From Methylophilaceae bacterium (lineage in GTDB: Bacteria; Pseudomonadota; Gammaproteobacteria; Burkholderiales; Methylophilaceae), in NCBI GenBank assembly GCA_028342535.1, contig JAOLWQ010000008.1, positions 1 through 43,881 of the forward strand: a stretch of 43,881 nucleotides of DNA, in the 5' to 3' direction. Each line of letters opens with the position of its first letter. Position 1 is the stretch's first letter. The translations under genes were made by a program, and so were the position numbers. Shown piece after piece: positions 8,616 to 16,994 of the stretch. A model generated the notes under the pieces. It was not told the origin of the DNA. It saw nothing but the letters and a program-made list of their open reading frames with translations, and did not search any database.

Positions 8616-10586
8616 TTAGAAATCAATCTTAACTCCTGTCATCCAAGTTCTTGAGTAATTGTAAGCATAGAAAGTATCATCTGCTACTATCTGAGCATGT
8701 TTATGCTCAAAGATGTTTTGAATGGCTCCGAAGACACTGACTTTATTAAAATAGTTTTGATTTTTAATATCATAATTAACATTTAAATCAGTAGAATTAT
8801 AGTAAGGTGTTTTTCGGATGTTATCATTTTCCCAATCATTTATTGCATAAGATTCATCTCTCCATGAGTGCGTTATATTGATAGCCCCTTGATCTGAAAA
8901 TTTGTGATTAAGATTTAATACTAACGCGTGCCTTGGAACTCCCGGCAGATCGTTTCCTTTAATATATTTACTATTATTATCACTCCCAATTTTAGCTTTT
9001 ATAAAGTTGTATAAAATTTTAGCGGTTGTTTGATCATTAAATTTAAATTCGTTTTGGACTTCAATACCGTATTTTTTCGAGTTATCTAGATTCTGATTTA
9101 TGAATGTACTCGGGTCTAGAACAATTTCATTTTTAAGGTCAGAATAAAAAGCTACGACTTTAAGTTTATTTTTATTAGTTATATTATTGAGTCCTATATT
9201 AAGCGTTTTGACTTTAGCAGACTCCATAAATCCTTGAAAGTCTCTTCTGAGAAAGTTCCATGGCGAAGATCCAGCCCAGACACTTTTAAAGAAGCGGTCA
9301 ATATCGGGGGATAGGTATCCATGATTTATATTTGAGAATACACTAAGTTTTTCGTTGACAGCATAATTCACACCTAAATCATAAGCAGCTAATGTCTCAC
9401 GTGTTTTGGAGATGGCGGCAACGTCTACGTGCCTATAATTAACTTGTTCACGTCTGAAACCAGCTGTGAATAAAAATTTATCTGATAATTCTTTTAGTTG
9501 AAAATCAGATTCTATGAATAAAGAAATATTTTGCTTGGAAGTCTTCCCAGGGTACTGATCAACAGATTTTCTTTCCCCATCAAAATATTGAAGCCCACCA
9601 GTAAGGTTATAACCTTCTCCCTTGAAGTCCCCTGTGAAATTACTTCCAAAGTAGCCTTTAGTGTATTTATCTCCACTAGCATTTAAGGCATTATATAATT
9701 TGTCTTCGTAGTACATATTTGCATTAAGATCTAATTTTTCATTATATTTATGATCAATACCTGCGCTATACCTATCATTGTCTATGTCAAAATTATTGTA
9801 TGCATTATCACCATTTTGTCTTGGGTCCTCATGAAATTCAGCATGTGTAAGAATACCAACTACATGTTGACCAATTCTTGAGCTTGATACCCCAAAGTTT
9901 AATTTGGTATCATCTGATGCATCAATATTTAACTTAGCAGTTTGGGTTTTATTCCTAAACCTATCTTTATTCCCATTAGTATCTGGTGCAGCAATTCCTT
10001 CACTTTTATCGTCGATGGCACTTAATGATAGTTGGAATTTTTCATGAGCAAATCCAGCATTCAGAATCTTCTTTATCAATCCTCCACTACCAATGGACGA
10101 CTCTAAACTAAAGCCATTGTAGCCTTTGGTATAAATATTTATTACTCCTGCCATAGCACCATCACCATAACGAACGGACCCAGTCCCTTTGACAATTTCA
10201 ATCCTTTCAATACTATTGATGTCTATTTGACCTATAAGCGGCGCACTCAAATCGATATTATTCATTCGCTGTCCATCTACAGTCATAACTATATTTTGAT
10301 GAGCATCTTCACCATAGCCACGCATACCAAAACTAGCTTTTGCTCTATCTCCATAATTTGGAGTGATATTTAATGATGAATGTTGAGAAAGGTAACCTTG
10401 GACTGAAGAACTACCAGAAGCCTTAATATCTTTAGCGGTATGAATTTCTATGGAGTAAGGCGATGTACTTTCTTTGCTATCGTATTGATAGTTTCTTACA
10501 ATAATTTCTTCTGTTTCAATATTTTTTTCAGCAATGGCAGAATTTACCAGAAGTGGTAAAAGTAGAAGTACTTTTTTAGTTTTCAT
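8616..10586 (-). CDS. btuB: TonB-dependent outer-membrane receptor, BtuB-like (predicted cobalamin)
   Basis: A 656-residue outer-membrane active transporter. A signal peptide ends near residue 19 (NSAIA), followed by a TonB-box-like TEEIIVR, a plug domain at about 35-155 (ASFGMRGYGEDA, VDGQRMN, IERIEIVKGTGSVRYG) and a beta-barrel ending in the expected C-terminal Phe (VKIDF). Length is close to E. coli BtuB (about 610). The B12 substrate is inferred from the cobalamin riboswitch in its leader and the BtuM-like gene behind it. A weak AGGA ribosome binding site lies 7 bases after a regulatory hairpin. No btuC, btuD or btuF is in the window. Confidence 0.85.
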   Translation of the reverse strand: MKTKKVLLLLPLLVNSAIAEKNIETEEIIVRNYQYDSKESTSPYSIEIHTAKDIKASGSSSVQGYLSQHSSLNITPNYGDRAKASFGMRGYGEDAHQNIVMTVDGQRMNNIDLSAPLIGQIDINSIERIEIVKGTGSVRYGDGAMAGVINIYTKGYNGFSLESSIGSGGLIKKILNAGFAHEKFQLSLSAIDDKSEGIAAPDTNGNKDRFRNKTQTAKLNIDASDDTKLNFGVSSSRIGQHVVGILTHAEFHEDPRQNGDNAYNNFDIDNDRYSAGIDHKYNEKLDLNANMYYEDKLYNALNASGDKYTKGYFGSNFTGDFKGEGYNLTGGLQYFDGERKSVDQYPGKTSKQNISLFIESDFQLKELSDKFLFTAGFRREQVNYRHVDVAAISKTRETLAAYDLGVNYAVNEKLSVFSNINHGYLSPDIDRFFKSVWAGSSPWNFLRRDFQGFMESAKVKTLNIGLNNITNKNKLKVVAFYSDLKNEIVLDPSTFINQNLDNSKKYGIEVQNEFKFNDQTTAKILYNFIKAKIGSDNNSKYIKGNDLPGVPRHALVLNLNHKFSDQGAINITHSWRDESYAINDWENDNIRKTPYYNSTDLNVNYDIKNQNYFNKVSVFGAIQNIFEHKHAQIVADDTFYAYNYSRTWMTGVKIDF

Positions 10587-10602
10587 TTTTTTCCTAAATT
10601 AT

Positions 10603-10620
10603 CCATGCTTCCCCGCATGG
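10603..10620 (-). promoter_or_regulatory. Distal regulatory hairpin of the B12 riboswitch
   Basis: On the minus strand CCATGC-GGGGAA-GCATGG forms a perfect six-pair stem whose loop and flank (GCGGGG) complement CCCCGC in the aptamer L5 loop. It ends 7 bases before the AGGA ribosome binding site of the receptor gene, as expected for an L13-type hairpin acting on translation. The complementarity is seen; the role is inferred. Confidence 0.6.
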
Positions 10621-10694
10621 TTTTATGGCGCAACAATAAATAGGAAAAATTAGGTATTAAAAATTTAGATTGAAATAATTTAAATTAAAATAAA

Positions 10695-10714
10695 AAATTG
10701 CTTCCCCGCAATTT
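10695..10714 (-). promoter_or_regulatory. Proximal regulatory hairpin / weak terminator of the B12 riboswitch
   Basis: On the minus strand AAATTGC-GGGGAA-GCAATTT forms a seven-pair stem leading straight into TTTATTTT. TTGCGGGG (plus 10704-10711) complements eight bases, CCCCGCAA, of aptamer loop L5 (plus 10821-10828). It could act as a kissing partner, a weak intrinsic terminator, or both. Confidence 0.6.
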
Positions 10715-10730
10715 CTTGTTACGATTGAAA

Positions 10731-10895
10731 CTAGGCCGGTCTCCGGACTCATAAGACTAAATTTGTGGCCTTCCCAGGTTTCCCCAGTGACACTTAAAAC
10801 AAATTCTTCCTTACTTACCGTTGCGGGGGCAGTGTAAGATTTTCACTTAACTTCCCGTTTAAATGACAATTTTAATTAAATTGTTATCACCTAAA
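10731..10895 (-). ncRNA. Cobalamin riboswitch aptamer
   Basis: The minus strand carries the conserved AdoCbl-class core in order: AGGTGATAA at the 5' end, AAACGGGAAG, a GTGAAAATCTTACACTG region, CCCCGCAACGGTAAG (P5/L5), the B12-box part CACTGGGGAAACCTGGGAAGG, and the closing GAGTCCGGAGACCGGCC. It lies in the leader of the TonB receptor gene and would lower expression of the receptor and the BtuM-like gene when B12 is plentiful. This 350-base gap before the receptor contains only this element, its promoter and two hairpins. Confidence 0.93.
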
Positions 10896-10907
10896 ATCAA
10901 CAAATGG

Positions 10908-10936
10908 ATATTACTTTATAAGAATTAAAATATCAA
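10908..10936 (-). promoter_or_regulatory. Promoter of the B12 riboswitch operon
   Basis: TTGATA (minus strand, 10931-10936), exactly 17 bases, then TAATAT (10908-10913). The predicted start near 10900 falls a few bases before the aptamer, which supports the call. The -35 lies just past the dgkA stop codon. Confidence 0.62.
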
Positions 10937-10939
10937 GTA

Positions 10940-11308
10940 TTAGAAAAAAAGAATCACAATCCAGGTAATAAAAGCGTTCGTAATGGCTAAAAGAATAGCA
11001 ACACTTCCTATGTATTTAATTTTTTGTGATAGATTCTGATTATTAAATGACATTTTGTCTGCACAAGACCCTATTGAATAATTTAAAATTTCACTTAACG
11101 GTATAAAAATTATACTTAAAATTAACAATGTTTTTTGCATGCCAGTTTCTCCAATTAGAAATCCAACTAGAACCAGACTAAGAGAGAGAAGAAATTCTTT
11201 TTGAAAAGCTTTCTCATTTTCGAATGTATTTTTTAATATTCTCGTTAAACAATGAAAAATATTAATAAACTTATCAAGACTTATTTTTTTTCTAAAAGCA
11301 CTTTTCAA
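10940..11308 (-). CDS. dgkA: DgkA-family diacylglycerol/undecaprenol kinase with altered active site
   Basis: A 122-residue inner-membrane protein that aligns along its length with E. coli DgkA, which recycles diacylglycerol to phosphatidate. Conserved parts include ENEKAFQKE, SEILN, the Asp at 84, IGSVAILLA, and three hydrophobic helices. Several catalytic positions differ: the family motif E-x-x-N-S-A-I-E reads EILNYSIG, so the Mg-binding Glu76 of E. coli is Gly80 here, and the Lys-Asp pair before MGSA reads Lys-Tyr. The general-base Glu (E73) and Asn76 remain. Activity is therefore doubtful, or the substrate differs. The family call is good. Confidence 0.82.
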   Translation of the reverse strand: MKSAFRKKISLDKFINIFHCLTRILKNTFENEKAFQKEFLLSLSLVLVGFLIGETGMQKTLLILSIIFIPLSEILNYSIGSCADKMSFNNQNLSQKIKYIGSVAILLAITNAFITWIVILFF

Positions 11309-11409
11309 GAAACTTACCCCATAAAATTTAGCAGATTATAACAAATAAATAAGTATGAGTAGTTACGTTTCTTGTATGATAGTACTTAATAATTTAAGGG
11401 GTAAACGAG

Positions 11410-11682
11410 ATGGCAAGAACTGTAAAATGCGCAAAATTAAAGAAAGAAGCAGAAGGATTGGATTATCCACCATACCCTGGACCACTAGGGCAGAAGATTT
11501 TTGAAAATGTTTCAAAAGAAGCTTGGTCTGGTTGGCTAGAGCATCAAACCATGCTTGTGAATGAAAATCGTTTAAGTTTGGTTGATCCTCAAGCAAGAAA
11601 ATATCTTACCGAACAAACAGAAGCTTATTTTTTTGGTGACGGAGCAGATAAAGCCTCTGGGTATGTGCCACCAAAAAGTTAA
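11410..11682 (+). CDS. yggX: Probable Fe(2+)-trafficking protein YggX
   Basis: A 90-residue cytosolic protein that protects iron-sulfur clusters from oxidative damage in enterobacteria. Family features are the N-terminal [17 protein letters not shown] with the single conserved Cys, the YPGPLGQKI segment, [18 protein letters not shown], and a C-terminal GYVPP. AGGGG sits just upstream of the start. It converges on phoU with a 2-base gap. Identification is by clear family similarity over the whole length. Confidence 0.93.
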   Translation: MARTVKCAKLKKEAEGLDYPPYPGPLGQKIFENVSKEAWSGWLEHQTMLVNENRLSLVDPQARKYLTEQTEAYFFGDGADKASGYVPPKS

Positions 11683-11684
11683 AA

Positions 11685-12386
11685 CTAAGAAAGTTCTCTT
11701 TTAATTTCCTTAAGAGATGAGTGTCTAACATCCTTACCTTTGACAGTATAAATAACGCTTTGTGAAATATTAACTGCATGGTCTCCAATTCTTTCAAGTG
11801 ACTTTGCAATAAACATACTTTCAAGAGACATAGAGATAGTTCTTGGATCTTCAAGCATGAATGTTAGTAATTGTCTCATGCAAGAACGATAGTCATCATC
11901 AACCTGTTTATCTTTTTCAAGGATATCTATAGTGTCACTTAGATCTAATCTTGCAAAAGAATTCAATGCTGTTTTGATCATACCTTGAACAGCTTTTGCC
12001 ATTCCTTTAATTTCAGTAAATCGTGGTTTACTCATACGATTATCTTCAAAAATTCTAGTTGTTGACCTTGCTATTTTTGCTGCTTCATCTCCCATTCGTT
12101 CTAGATCAGTAATAATTTTAAGCATCATCATTATATTTCTTAAGTCCCCAGCAGCAGGGGATCTTTTTGCTATTAAAAGTGAAGTTTCTTCATCAATAGC
12201 TACTTCTAAATCATTGATTTGATCATCCCTCTTCATAACCTGTTCAGCTAGTTTAATATCTGTGTTTAAAAGAGACTTAACCGCATTAGCTGTTTGCTCT
12301 TCAACTAAAGTCCCCATTTCTAATACCTTTGCACGAATTGCTTCTAGATCTGAGTCAAATTGTTTGTAAATATGCTCCGAAGCCAT
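11685..12386 (-). CDS. phoU: PhoU-family phosphate regulator
   Basis: A 233-residue cytosolic protein with two three-helix PhoU repeats. The metal-binding acidic motifs are visible in each half: MMLKIITDLERMGDEAAKI near 85-105 and MFIAKSLERIGDHAVNI near 190-205. PhoU restrains phosphate uptake through PstSCAB and PhoR signalling. None of pst, phoB or phoR is adjacent, unlike the usual pst-phoU layout, so it is either separated from its partners or works in a rearranged regulon. rpiA lies 56 bases upstream on the same strand. Confidence 0.93.
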   Translation of the reverse strand: MASEHIYKQFDSDLEAIRAKVLEMGTLVEEQTANAVKSLLNTDIKLAEQVMKRDDQINDLEVAIDEETSLLIAKRSPAAGDLRNIMMMLKIITDLERMGDEAAKIARSTTRIFEDNRMSKPRFTEIKGMAKAVQGMIKTALNSFARLDLSDTIDILEKDKQVDDDYRSCMRQLLTFMLEDPRTISMSLESMFIAKSLERIGDHAVNISQSVIYTVKGKDVRHSSLKEIKRELS

Positions 12387-12442
12387 ATTTTCTTTACCTA
12401 AAGTTATTAATATAAGACTATATTATGACAAATTTAAGGCAA

Positions 12443-13108
12443 TTAAGCACCTTTCTTTATTGTTTTAACACCTTCATTGGTTGCAAGAAGTAGAGTATTA
12501 GCAGGACGAACGGCAAATAATCCATTTGTAACCACCCCAACAATCTGATTAATTTTTATTTCCATTTCAATCGGATCGATAATTTTAAATTCATGAACAT
12601 CTAGTATTAGATTGCCATTATCGGTTGTAAAATCTCTTAGTTGGGGTTGTCCACCAAGCTTTGTAAGTTCCCTGGCAACATAACTTTTTGCCATTGGTAA
12701 AACTTCTACAGGCAGTGGAAATTTTCCTAGAGTAGGAACATATTTACTTTCATCACATATACAGATAAATTCTTTTGCATTGGCGGCAACAATTTTTTCC
12801 CTGGTCAAAGCACCACCACCACCTTTTAGCATATGCATATGCTCTGTTATTTCATCTGCGCCATCAACATATAAGTCCATTCCATTAATATCGTTTAAAT
12901 CAAAAACTTCAATTCCATGAGATGTAAGTCTCTCTGCGGTCGCGTCACTACTTGCGACTGCTCCATCTATTTTATGTTTAATTTTAGCCAGAGCATCAAT
13001 AAAATAATTTGCGGTAGAGCCAGTTCCAACACCAATAATTCCTGATTTGACATACTCAATCGCTGCATCTGCAACTTGCTTTTTTAGTTCGTCTTGTGTT
13101 AAGCCCAT
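12443..13108 (-). CDS. rpiA: Ribose-5-phosphate isomerase A
   Basis: Interconverts ribose-5-phosphate and ribulose-5-phosphate in the pentose phosphate pathway; in ribulose-monophosphate methylotrophs it also helps regenerate the formaldehyde acceptor. The 221-residue protein shows the RpiA motifs [15 protein letters not shown] near 27-41, SSDATAERL near 54, VDGADEI near 82 with catalytic Asp residues, and [12 protein letters not shown] near 94-105. Length is the family norm (about 219). The start follows directly from the N-terminal match. Confidence 0.97.
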   Translation of the reverse strand: MGLTQDELKKQVADAAIEYVKSGIIGVGTGSTANYFIDALAKIKHKIDGAVASSDATAERLTSHGIEVFDLNDINGMDLYVDGADEITEHMHMLKGGGGALTREKIVAANAKEFICICDESKYVPTLGKFPLPVEVLPMAKSYVARELTKLGGQPQLRDFTTDNGNLILDVHEFKIIDPIEMEIKINQIVGVVTNGLFAVRPANTLLLATNEGVKTIKKGA

Positions 13109-13190
13109 TTTTTTTAAATCCTTTGTTTAGAACAAAAATTATGGTTATATGATACACGTTGAATTGTTTTATTGAGTATTTCTATAAATT

Positions 13191-14726
13191 ATGAAAAATG
13201 AGTATAAAGACAGAATAGATAAAGCAAATGTTTATGATGCAGCTCTGAGGACACCTCTAGAGAAGCAATTAAATTTATCAAAAAGATTTAATAATAATAT
13301 TCTATTAAAGCGCGAAGATCTTCAGCCGGTTTTTTCTTTTAAGATACGTGGTGCTTATAATAAAATGAAAAACTTGAGTGATGAGAATCTTTTAAATGGT
13401 GTTATTGCTTGTTCGGCAGGGAATCATGCTCAGGGTGTTGCGTTAGCAGCAAAAATTTTAGAATGTAAGGCAACAATTGTCATGCCTAAAACAACTCCTA
13501 TTATAAAAATTAATGCCGTTGAGTCCCATGGAGCCAAAGTAGTCTTGCATGGAGAAACCCTTCATGAGTGCTTTGATCATGCTTTGGGTATTCAAAAAAA
13601 ACAAGGCTCAATCTTTGTCCATCCATTTGATGACCCTGAAGTGATAGCAGGGCAAGGGACGATAGCAAAAGAAATTTTAGAAGATTACTCTCGTCCAATT
13701 GATGCTATTTTTTGCTGCGTAGGAGGTGGTGGTTTAATTTCAGGAATAGCTGCTTATATAAAAGCTGTAAAACCTGAAATAAAAATAATAGGAGTCGAAG
13801 CTGAGGGCGCGGATGCAATGACAAAATCACTGAAGGCAAATAAGAGAGTTACTTTAGATAAGATTAGTTTATTTGCAGAAGGGGCAGCATTAAAGCAAGT
13901 AGGAGAGCTTCCTTTTAAAATTTGTCAGCAGTATGTTGATGAAATGATTGTTGTTAGTAAAGATGAAATTTGTGCAGCAATAAAAGATGTGTTTGAAGAT
14001 ACGAGAACCATTTTAGAGCCTGCTGGAGCATTAGCAGTGGCAGGTATAAAGTCTTATATTAAAAAAAATAATGTTGAAACAAAAACTTTTGTTGCAACTG
14101 CATCTGGTGCAAATATGAACTTTGATCGACTTGGGTTTGTTTCGGAAAGAGCAGAAATTGGCGAAGAAAGAGAGGCAATTTTCGCTGTTACTATCCCTGA
14201 GAAACCCGGAGCTTTTAAAACCTTTTGCAGCCTGATTGGTGAAAAAAATATTACTGAATTTAATTATAGGTATTCCAGTGAAAACACTGCAAATATTTTT
14301 GTTGGTATTAGCGTAAAAAACTTTGAGGAAGCAAAATCAATATTTGAAGGTTTAAAAAAAGCCTCTCTTGAACCAATAGATTTAACTCATAATGAATTGG
14401 CAAAGCTTCATCTGAGACATTTAGTCGGAGGACATGCCCCAGAGGCAAAGAATGAAGTTGTGTATAGGTTCGAATTTCCTGAGAAGCCCGGAGCACTTTT
14501 AAACTTTCTAGAAAAAATGGGCCATTGGAATATTAGTTTATTTCATTATCGGAATCATGGTTCCGATATTGGAAGAGTTTTGGTTGGTATGCAAGTTGAT
14601 GAAGCAAGCAAAGAAGAATCCAAAGAATTTTTAAAGAACCTTGGATATACCTATATTAATGAGACTGATAATGAAGCTTATAAAATATTTCTTGGAAAAA
14701 ATCAGGAAAAAATCCCTAGTCAATAA
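13191..14726 (+). CDS. ilvA: Threonine ammonia-lyase, biosynthetic
   Basis: A PLP enzyme that deaminates threonine to 2-oxobutyrate, the first step of isoleucine synthesis. In the 511 residues, the Schiff-base Lys lies in FSFKIRGAYNKM near 50, the PLP-phosphate loop is GGGGLISG near 180, and NHAQG follows near 80. Two ACT-like regulatory domains occupy about 325-500 (AIFAVTIPEKPGAF and YRFEFPEKPGALLNF), as in the long isoleucine-inhibited form. Length matches E. coli IlvA (514). It is transcribed alone, divergent from rpiA. Confidence 0.97.
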   Translation: MKNEYKDRIDKANVYDAALRTPLEKQLNLSKRFNNNILLKREDLQPVFSFKIRGAYNKMKNLSDENLLNGVIACSAGNHAQGVALAAKILECKATIVMPKTTPIIKINAVESHGAKVVLHGETLHECFDHALGIQKKQGSIFVHPFDDPEVIAGQGTIAKEILEDYSRPIDAIFCCVGGGGLISGIAAYIKAVKPEIKIIGVEAEGADAMTKSLKANKRVTLDKISLFAEGAALKQVGELPFKICQQYVDEMIVVSKDEICAAIKDVFEDTRTILEPAGALAVAGIKSYIKKNNVETKTFVATASGANMNFDRLGFVSERAEIGEEREAIFAVTIPEKPGAFKTFCSLIGEKNITEFNYRYSSENTANIFVGISVKNFEEAKSIFEGLKKASLEPIDLTHNELAKLHLRHLVGGHAPEAKNEVVYRFEFPEKPGALLNFLEKMGHWNISLFHYRNHGSDIGRVLVGMQVDEASKEESKEFLKNLGYTYINETDNEAYKIFLGKNQEKIPSQ

Positions 14727-14788
14727 ACAACTAATTGTATTAAAATAAAACAATCAAAAAATAATTTAAATTAAAGGAATTCACTAGA

Positions 14789-15856
14789 ATGAATTTGATC
14801 AAAATATCTTTACTCTCAATGCTTTTATTTGGATGTGGAAATTCAGATAAAGGTAAGGCTTACGTAACTTCTCAAAAAGGCGGTATTTCAGTTATTGATT
14901 TAAACTCAATGGAAATAATTGAAGAAATTAATGTTGGAGCAACATTCCCAAGAGGAATCGGAGTGACTGAAGATGGAAAATATTTAATTACAGCTAATAA
15001 GGGTGATGCAAATTTATCAATTATTGATTCAAAGACCAAAGAAGTTAAAAATATAGATGTTGGAATTAACCCCGAGTTTGTAAGGGTGCATGAGGGACAA
15101 GTATTTGTATCAACTGAGCCATCATCAAAGGGTAAACCACCTGAAAAAGGTGAAATGCATCATGAGGAAGATGATGATGATGAAGATAAAATCCCTGCGA
15201 AAGTTGCTGTAGTTGATCTTGCTAAAGGAGAAAAAGTTAGAGAAATCACTGCTGGCCCAGAAACTGAGGGTATTGAATTTAGCAAAGACGGAAAGCAAAT
15301 CATAGTAACTAATGAAGCTGATAATTCTATTACAATTCATGACTACAAATCTGGCGATCTATTAAAAACTTTTTCTACAGAACCTTATGGACTTAGACCA
15401 AGAGGAATTAAAGTTTCTCCTGATGGTAAATTCTATGTTGCAACTTTAGAGTTTAGTGCCAATTTTATTGTCTTAGATAAAGAATTTAATCATATTAAAA
15501 CAGTAAAAACTGGTAAATCACCTTATGGAGTAAGTTTCAATTCCAAGGGGGATAAGCTTTACGTGGCTGCTGGTAGAGCTCGCACTTTAGAAGTCTTTGA
15601 TGGTAAAGACTTTAAAAAAATCAATGAGTTAAAGACGGAAGGTAAAAGGTGTTGGCACTTTACTTTTACACCAGATAATAAAAATATTATGTTGGCTTGT
15701 GGCAGATCGGATGAAGTTTTATTGATTGATGTAGAAACTTTAAATATTAAAAAGCGGATTCCAGTTGCTGGGATTCCTTGGGGAATAATTACTTATCCAA
15801 AAGCAATTGGTAGCCTAGATCAAAAAGAAAGCCATTTAGGTCATTCGCACAATTAA
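14789..15856 (+). CDS. YVTN-type beta-propeller lipoprotein with acidic/His-rich insert
   Basis: A 355-residue exported protein. A short signal peptide ends in a lipobox-like LFGC, with Cys16 as the lipidation site. The rest is a series of propeller repeats of the form GxAYVTS..I.VID (about 23-38), then ..ITANKGDANLSIID, IIVTNEADNSITIHD, KLYVAAGRARTLEVFD and NIMLACGRSDEVLLID. An insert at about 117-138 contains HHEEDDDDED, and the C-terminus is HLGHSHN, both possible metal ligands. Proteins of this type often accompany PQQ-dompt or cytochrome systems in methylotrophs, but none is adjacent here. The specific function is unknown. Confidence 0.78.
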   Translation: MNLIKISLLSMLLFGCGNSDKGKAYVTSQKGGISVIDLNSMEIIEEINVGATFPRGIGVTEDGKYLITANKGDANLSIIDSKTKEVKNIDVGINPEFVRVHEGQVFVSTEPSSKGKPPEKGEMHHEEDDDDEDKIPAKVAVVDLAKGEKVREITAGPETEGIEFSKDGKQIIVTNEADNSITIHDYKSGDLLKTFSTEPYGLRPRGIKVSPDGKFYVATLEFSANFIVLDKEFNHIKTVKTGKSPYGVSFNSKGDKLYVAAGRARTLEVFDGKDFKKINELKTEGKRCWHFTFTPDNKNIMLACGRSDEVLLIDVETLNIKKRIPVAGIPWGIITYPKAIGSLDQKESHLGHSHN

Positions 15857-15870
15857 ATTTAAAAAGATAA

Positions 15871-16335
15871 TTATAAAATCGTATTAATAAATGACCATTC
15901 ACTTTGGGAAACTGGGGTAATTGATAACCTATTGCCCTTTCTCAAGATCATCATGTCTTTTAACTCAGAATAATTCCTTAATTTTCTTAACTCAATTAAT
16001 TGTAATTTTTTTACTAGAGTTACATCTACATTGAGCCATCTTGGATTTTCCGGCGAAGATTTTGGATCATAATATTTATTATCTTTTAAAAATTGAAGTG
16101 GGTCTGGATATGCAAGTTTTGTAATTTCCATTATTCCTACAATCCCTGGAGATTCACAGTTTGATTGGTAAAAAAAAGCTAAATCGCCTAACGACATATC
16201 ATCCCTCATAAAATTTCTGGCTTGATAATTTCTTATCCCTTTTGTTGGAATCCAGTCAACGGTTTTTGTTGGGGTATTTTCTAAATCTTCGATTGTAAAA
16301 ACTGATGGTTCTGATTTCATTAGCCAGTAACGCAT
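15871..16335 (-). CDS. EVE-domain protein
   Basis: A 154-residue protein that is a single EVE domain, a PUA-like fold that binds modified bases in nucleic acids. It starts with the hallmark MRYWLMKSEPSVF, and continues with GIRNYQARNFMRDDM, LGDLAFFYQSN and GIVGIMEI, as in thymocyte-nuclear-protein-1 relatives. Length is the family norm (about 150). It converges on the propeller gene with a 14-base gap and is divergent from the DUF2237 gene. The biological role of stand-alone bacterial EVE proteins is not settled. Confidence 0.9.
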   Translation of the reverse strand: MRYWLMKSEPSVFTIEDLENTPTKTVDWIPTKGIRNYQARNFMRDDMSLGDLAFFYQSNCESPGIVGIMEITKLAYPDPLQFLKDNKYYDPKSSPENPRWLNVDVTLVKKLQLIELRKLRNYSELKDMMILRKGNRLSITPVSQSEWSFINTIL

Positions 16336-16400
16336 ATTAAAGGGTTCCTTAATTAATATATTATTGTTATGTTAATGGAAGTTTAATACAAGAGAAAATT

Positions 16401-16763
16401 ATGGAAAAGAAAAATGTATTAGGAACTGCATTAAAGGTGTGCAGTTTAGAGCCTTTAACTGGCTATTTTAGAAACGGTGAATGTGATCATTGTCAATCAG
16501 ATACTGGAAACCATACTGTTTGTGCTGAGGTAAATGAGGAATTTTTATCTTTTTCAAAAGCACAAGGTAATGATTTGAGCACACCCCAACCAGAGTATAA
16601 TTTTTTAGGATTAAAAGCTGGAGACCGTTGGTGTTTGTGCGCAAATCGCTGGCTTGAAGCAGCAGAAGCAGGCTGTGCACCCCCTGTAGTTCTAGAATCT
16701 ACCCATGAGAAAGCATTAGAGGTTATTACGCTGAGCGACTTACAATATCATAGCTTAAGGTAA
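16401..16763 (+). CDS. DUF2237 family protein
   Basis: A 120-residue cytosolic protein with a strongly conserved, Cys-rich layout: NVLGTALKVCSL, GYFRNGECDHCQSD, HTVCAEVNEEFLSFSK, GDRWCLCANRWLEA and APPVVLESTHEKAL. This matches the DUF2237 family, widespread in proteobacteria and algae and without an assigned function. CDHC and CLC pairs could bind metal, which is inference only. An AAGAGAAAAT stretch precedes the ATG. It ends just short of the 6S RNA gene, which lies on the opposite strand. Confidence 0.87.
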   Translation: MEKKNVLGTALKVCSLEPLTGYFRNGECDHCQSDTGNHTVCAEVNEEFLSFSKAQGNDLSTPQPEYNFLGLKAGDRWCLCANRWLEAAEAGCAPPVVLESTHEKALEVITLSDLQYHSLR

Positions 16764-16772
16764 ATTTACTTA

Positions 16773-16952
16773 GATGTTGCCTAGACCAGCATCCAGAACC
16801 AAAGGTTCAAGTGGTAATAATCTAAGATGCTTTAGGTTCGCTCGCCAAGAGCCCTTATAAGGTTACCCAATCGTGAGCGATCTCACCACATTCTGATTGA
16901 TTAAAACCGACGCTATAGACTAGTTCAAGGAATAATTAGCCTAAGCAACATC
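16773..16952 (-). ncRNA. ssrS: 6S RNA
   Basis: About 180 bases that fold into a long closed rod. The ends GATGTTGC and GCAACATC pair; a conserved AGAATGTGG occurs on the 5' arm of the central bubble; ACTTGAACC and TTGGTTC appear on the 3' side, as in E. coli 6S RNA. It follows zapA directly, the conserved position of ssrS in gamma- and betaproteobacteria. 6S RNA binds sigma-70 RNA polymerase in stationary phase by mimicking an open promoter. Exact ends may differ by a few bases. Confidence 0.88.
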
Positions 16953-16965
16953 AAAATAAACTTAT

Positions 16966-16994
16966 TAATTATTGGTTTTGTAATACTTTATCAA
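16966..16994 (-). promoter_or_regulatory. Candidate promoter of 6S RNA
   Basis: On the minus strand TTGATA (16989-16994), 17 bases, TAATTA (16966-16971), overlapping the zapA stop codon. The predicted start near 16958 fits the 5' end of the folded RNA. Confidence 0.5.

Noticed and set aside
13159-13188. TTGAAT-18-TATAAA upstream of ilvA
   Set aside because: The predicted transcript would begin at or after the ATG at 13191, leaving no leader; not supported as the ilvA promoter.
15650-15670. TGGCAC followed by a T-rich stretch, resembling a sigma-54 -24 element
   Set aside because: The GC of the -12 element is missing and the site is inside a coding region.
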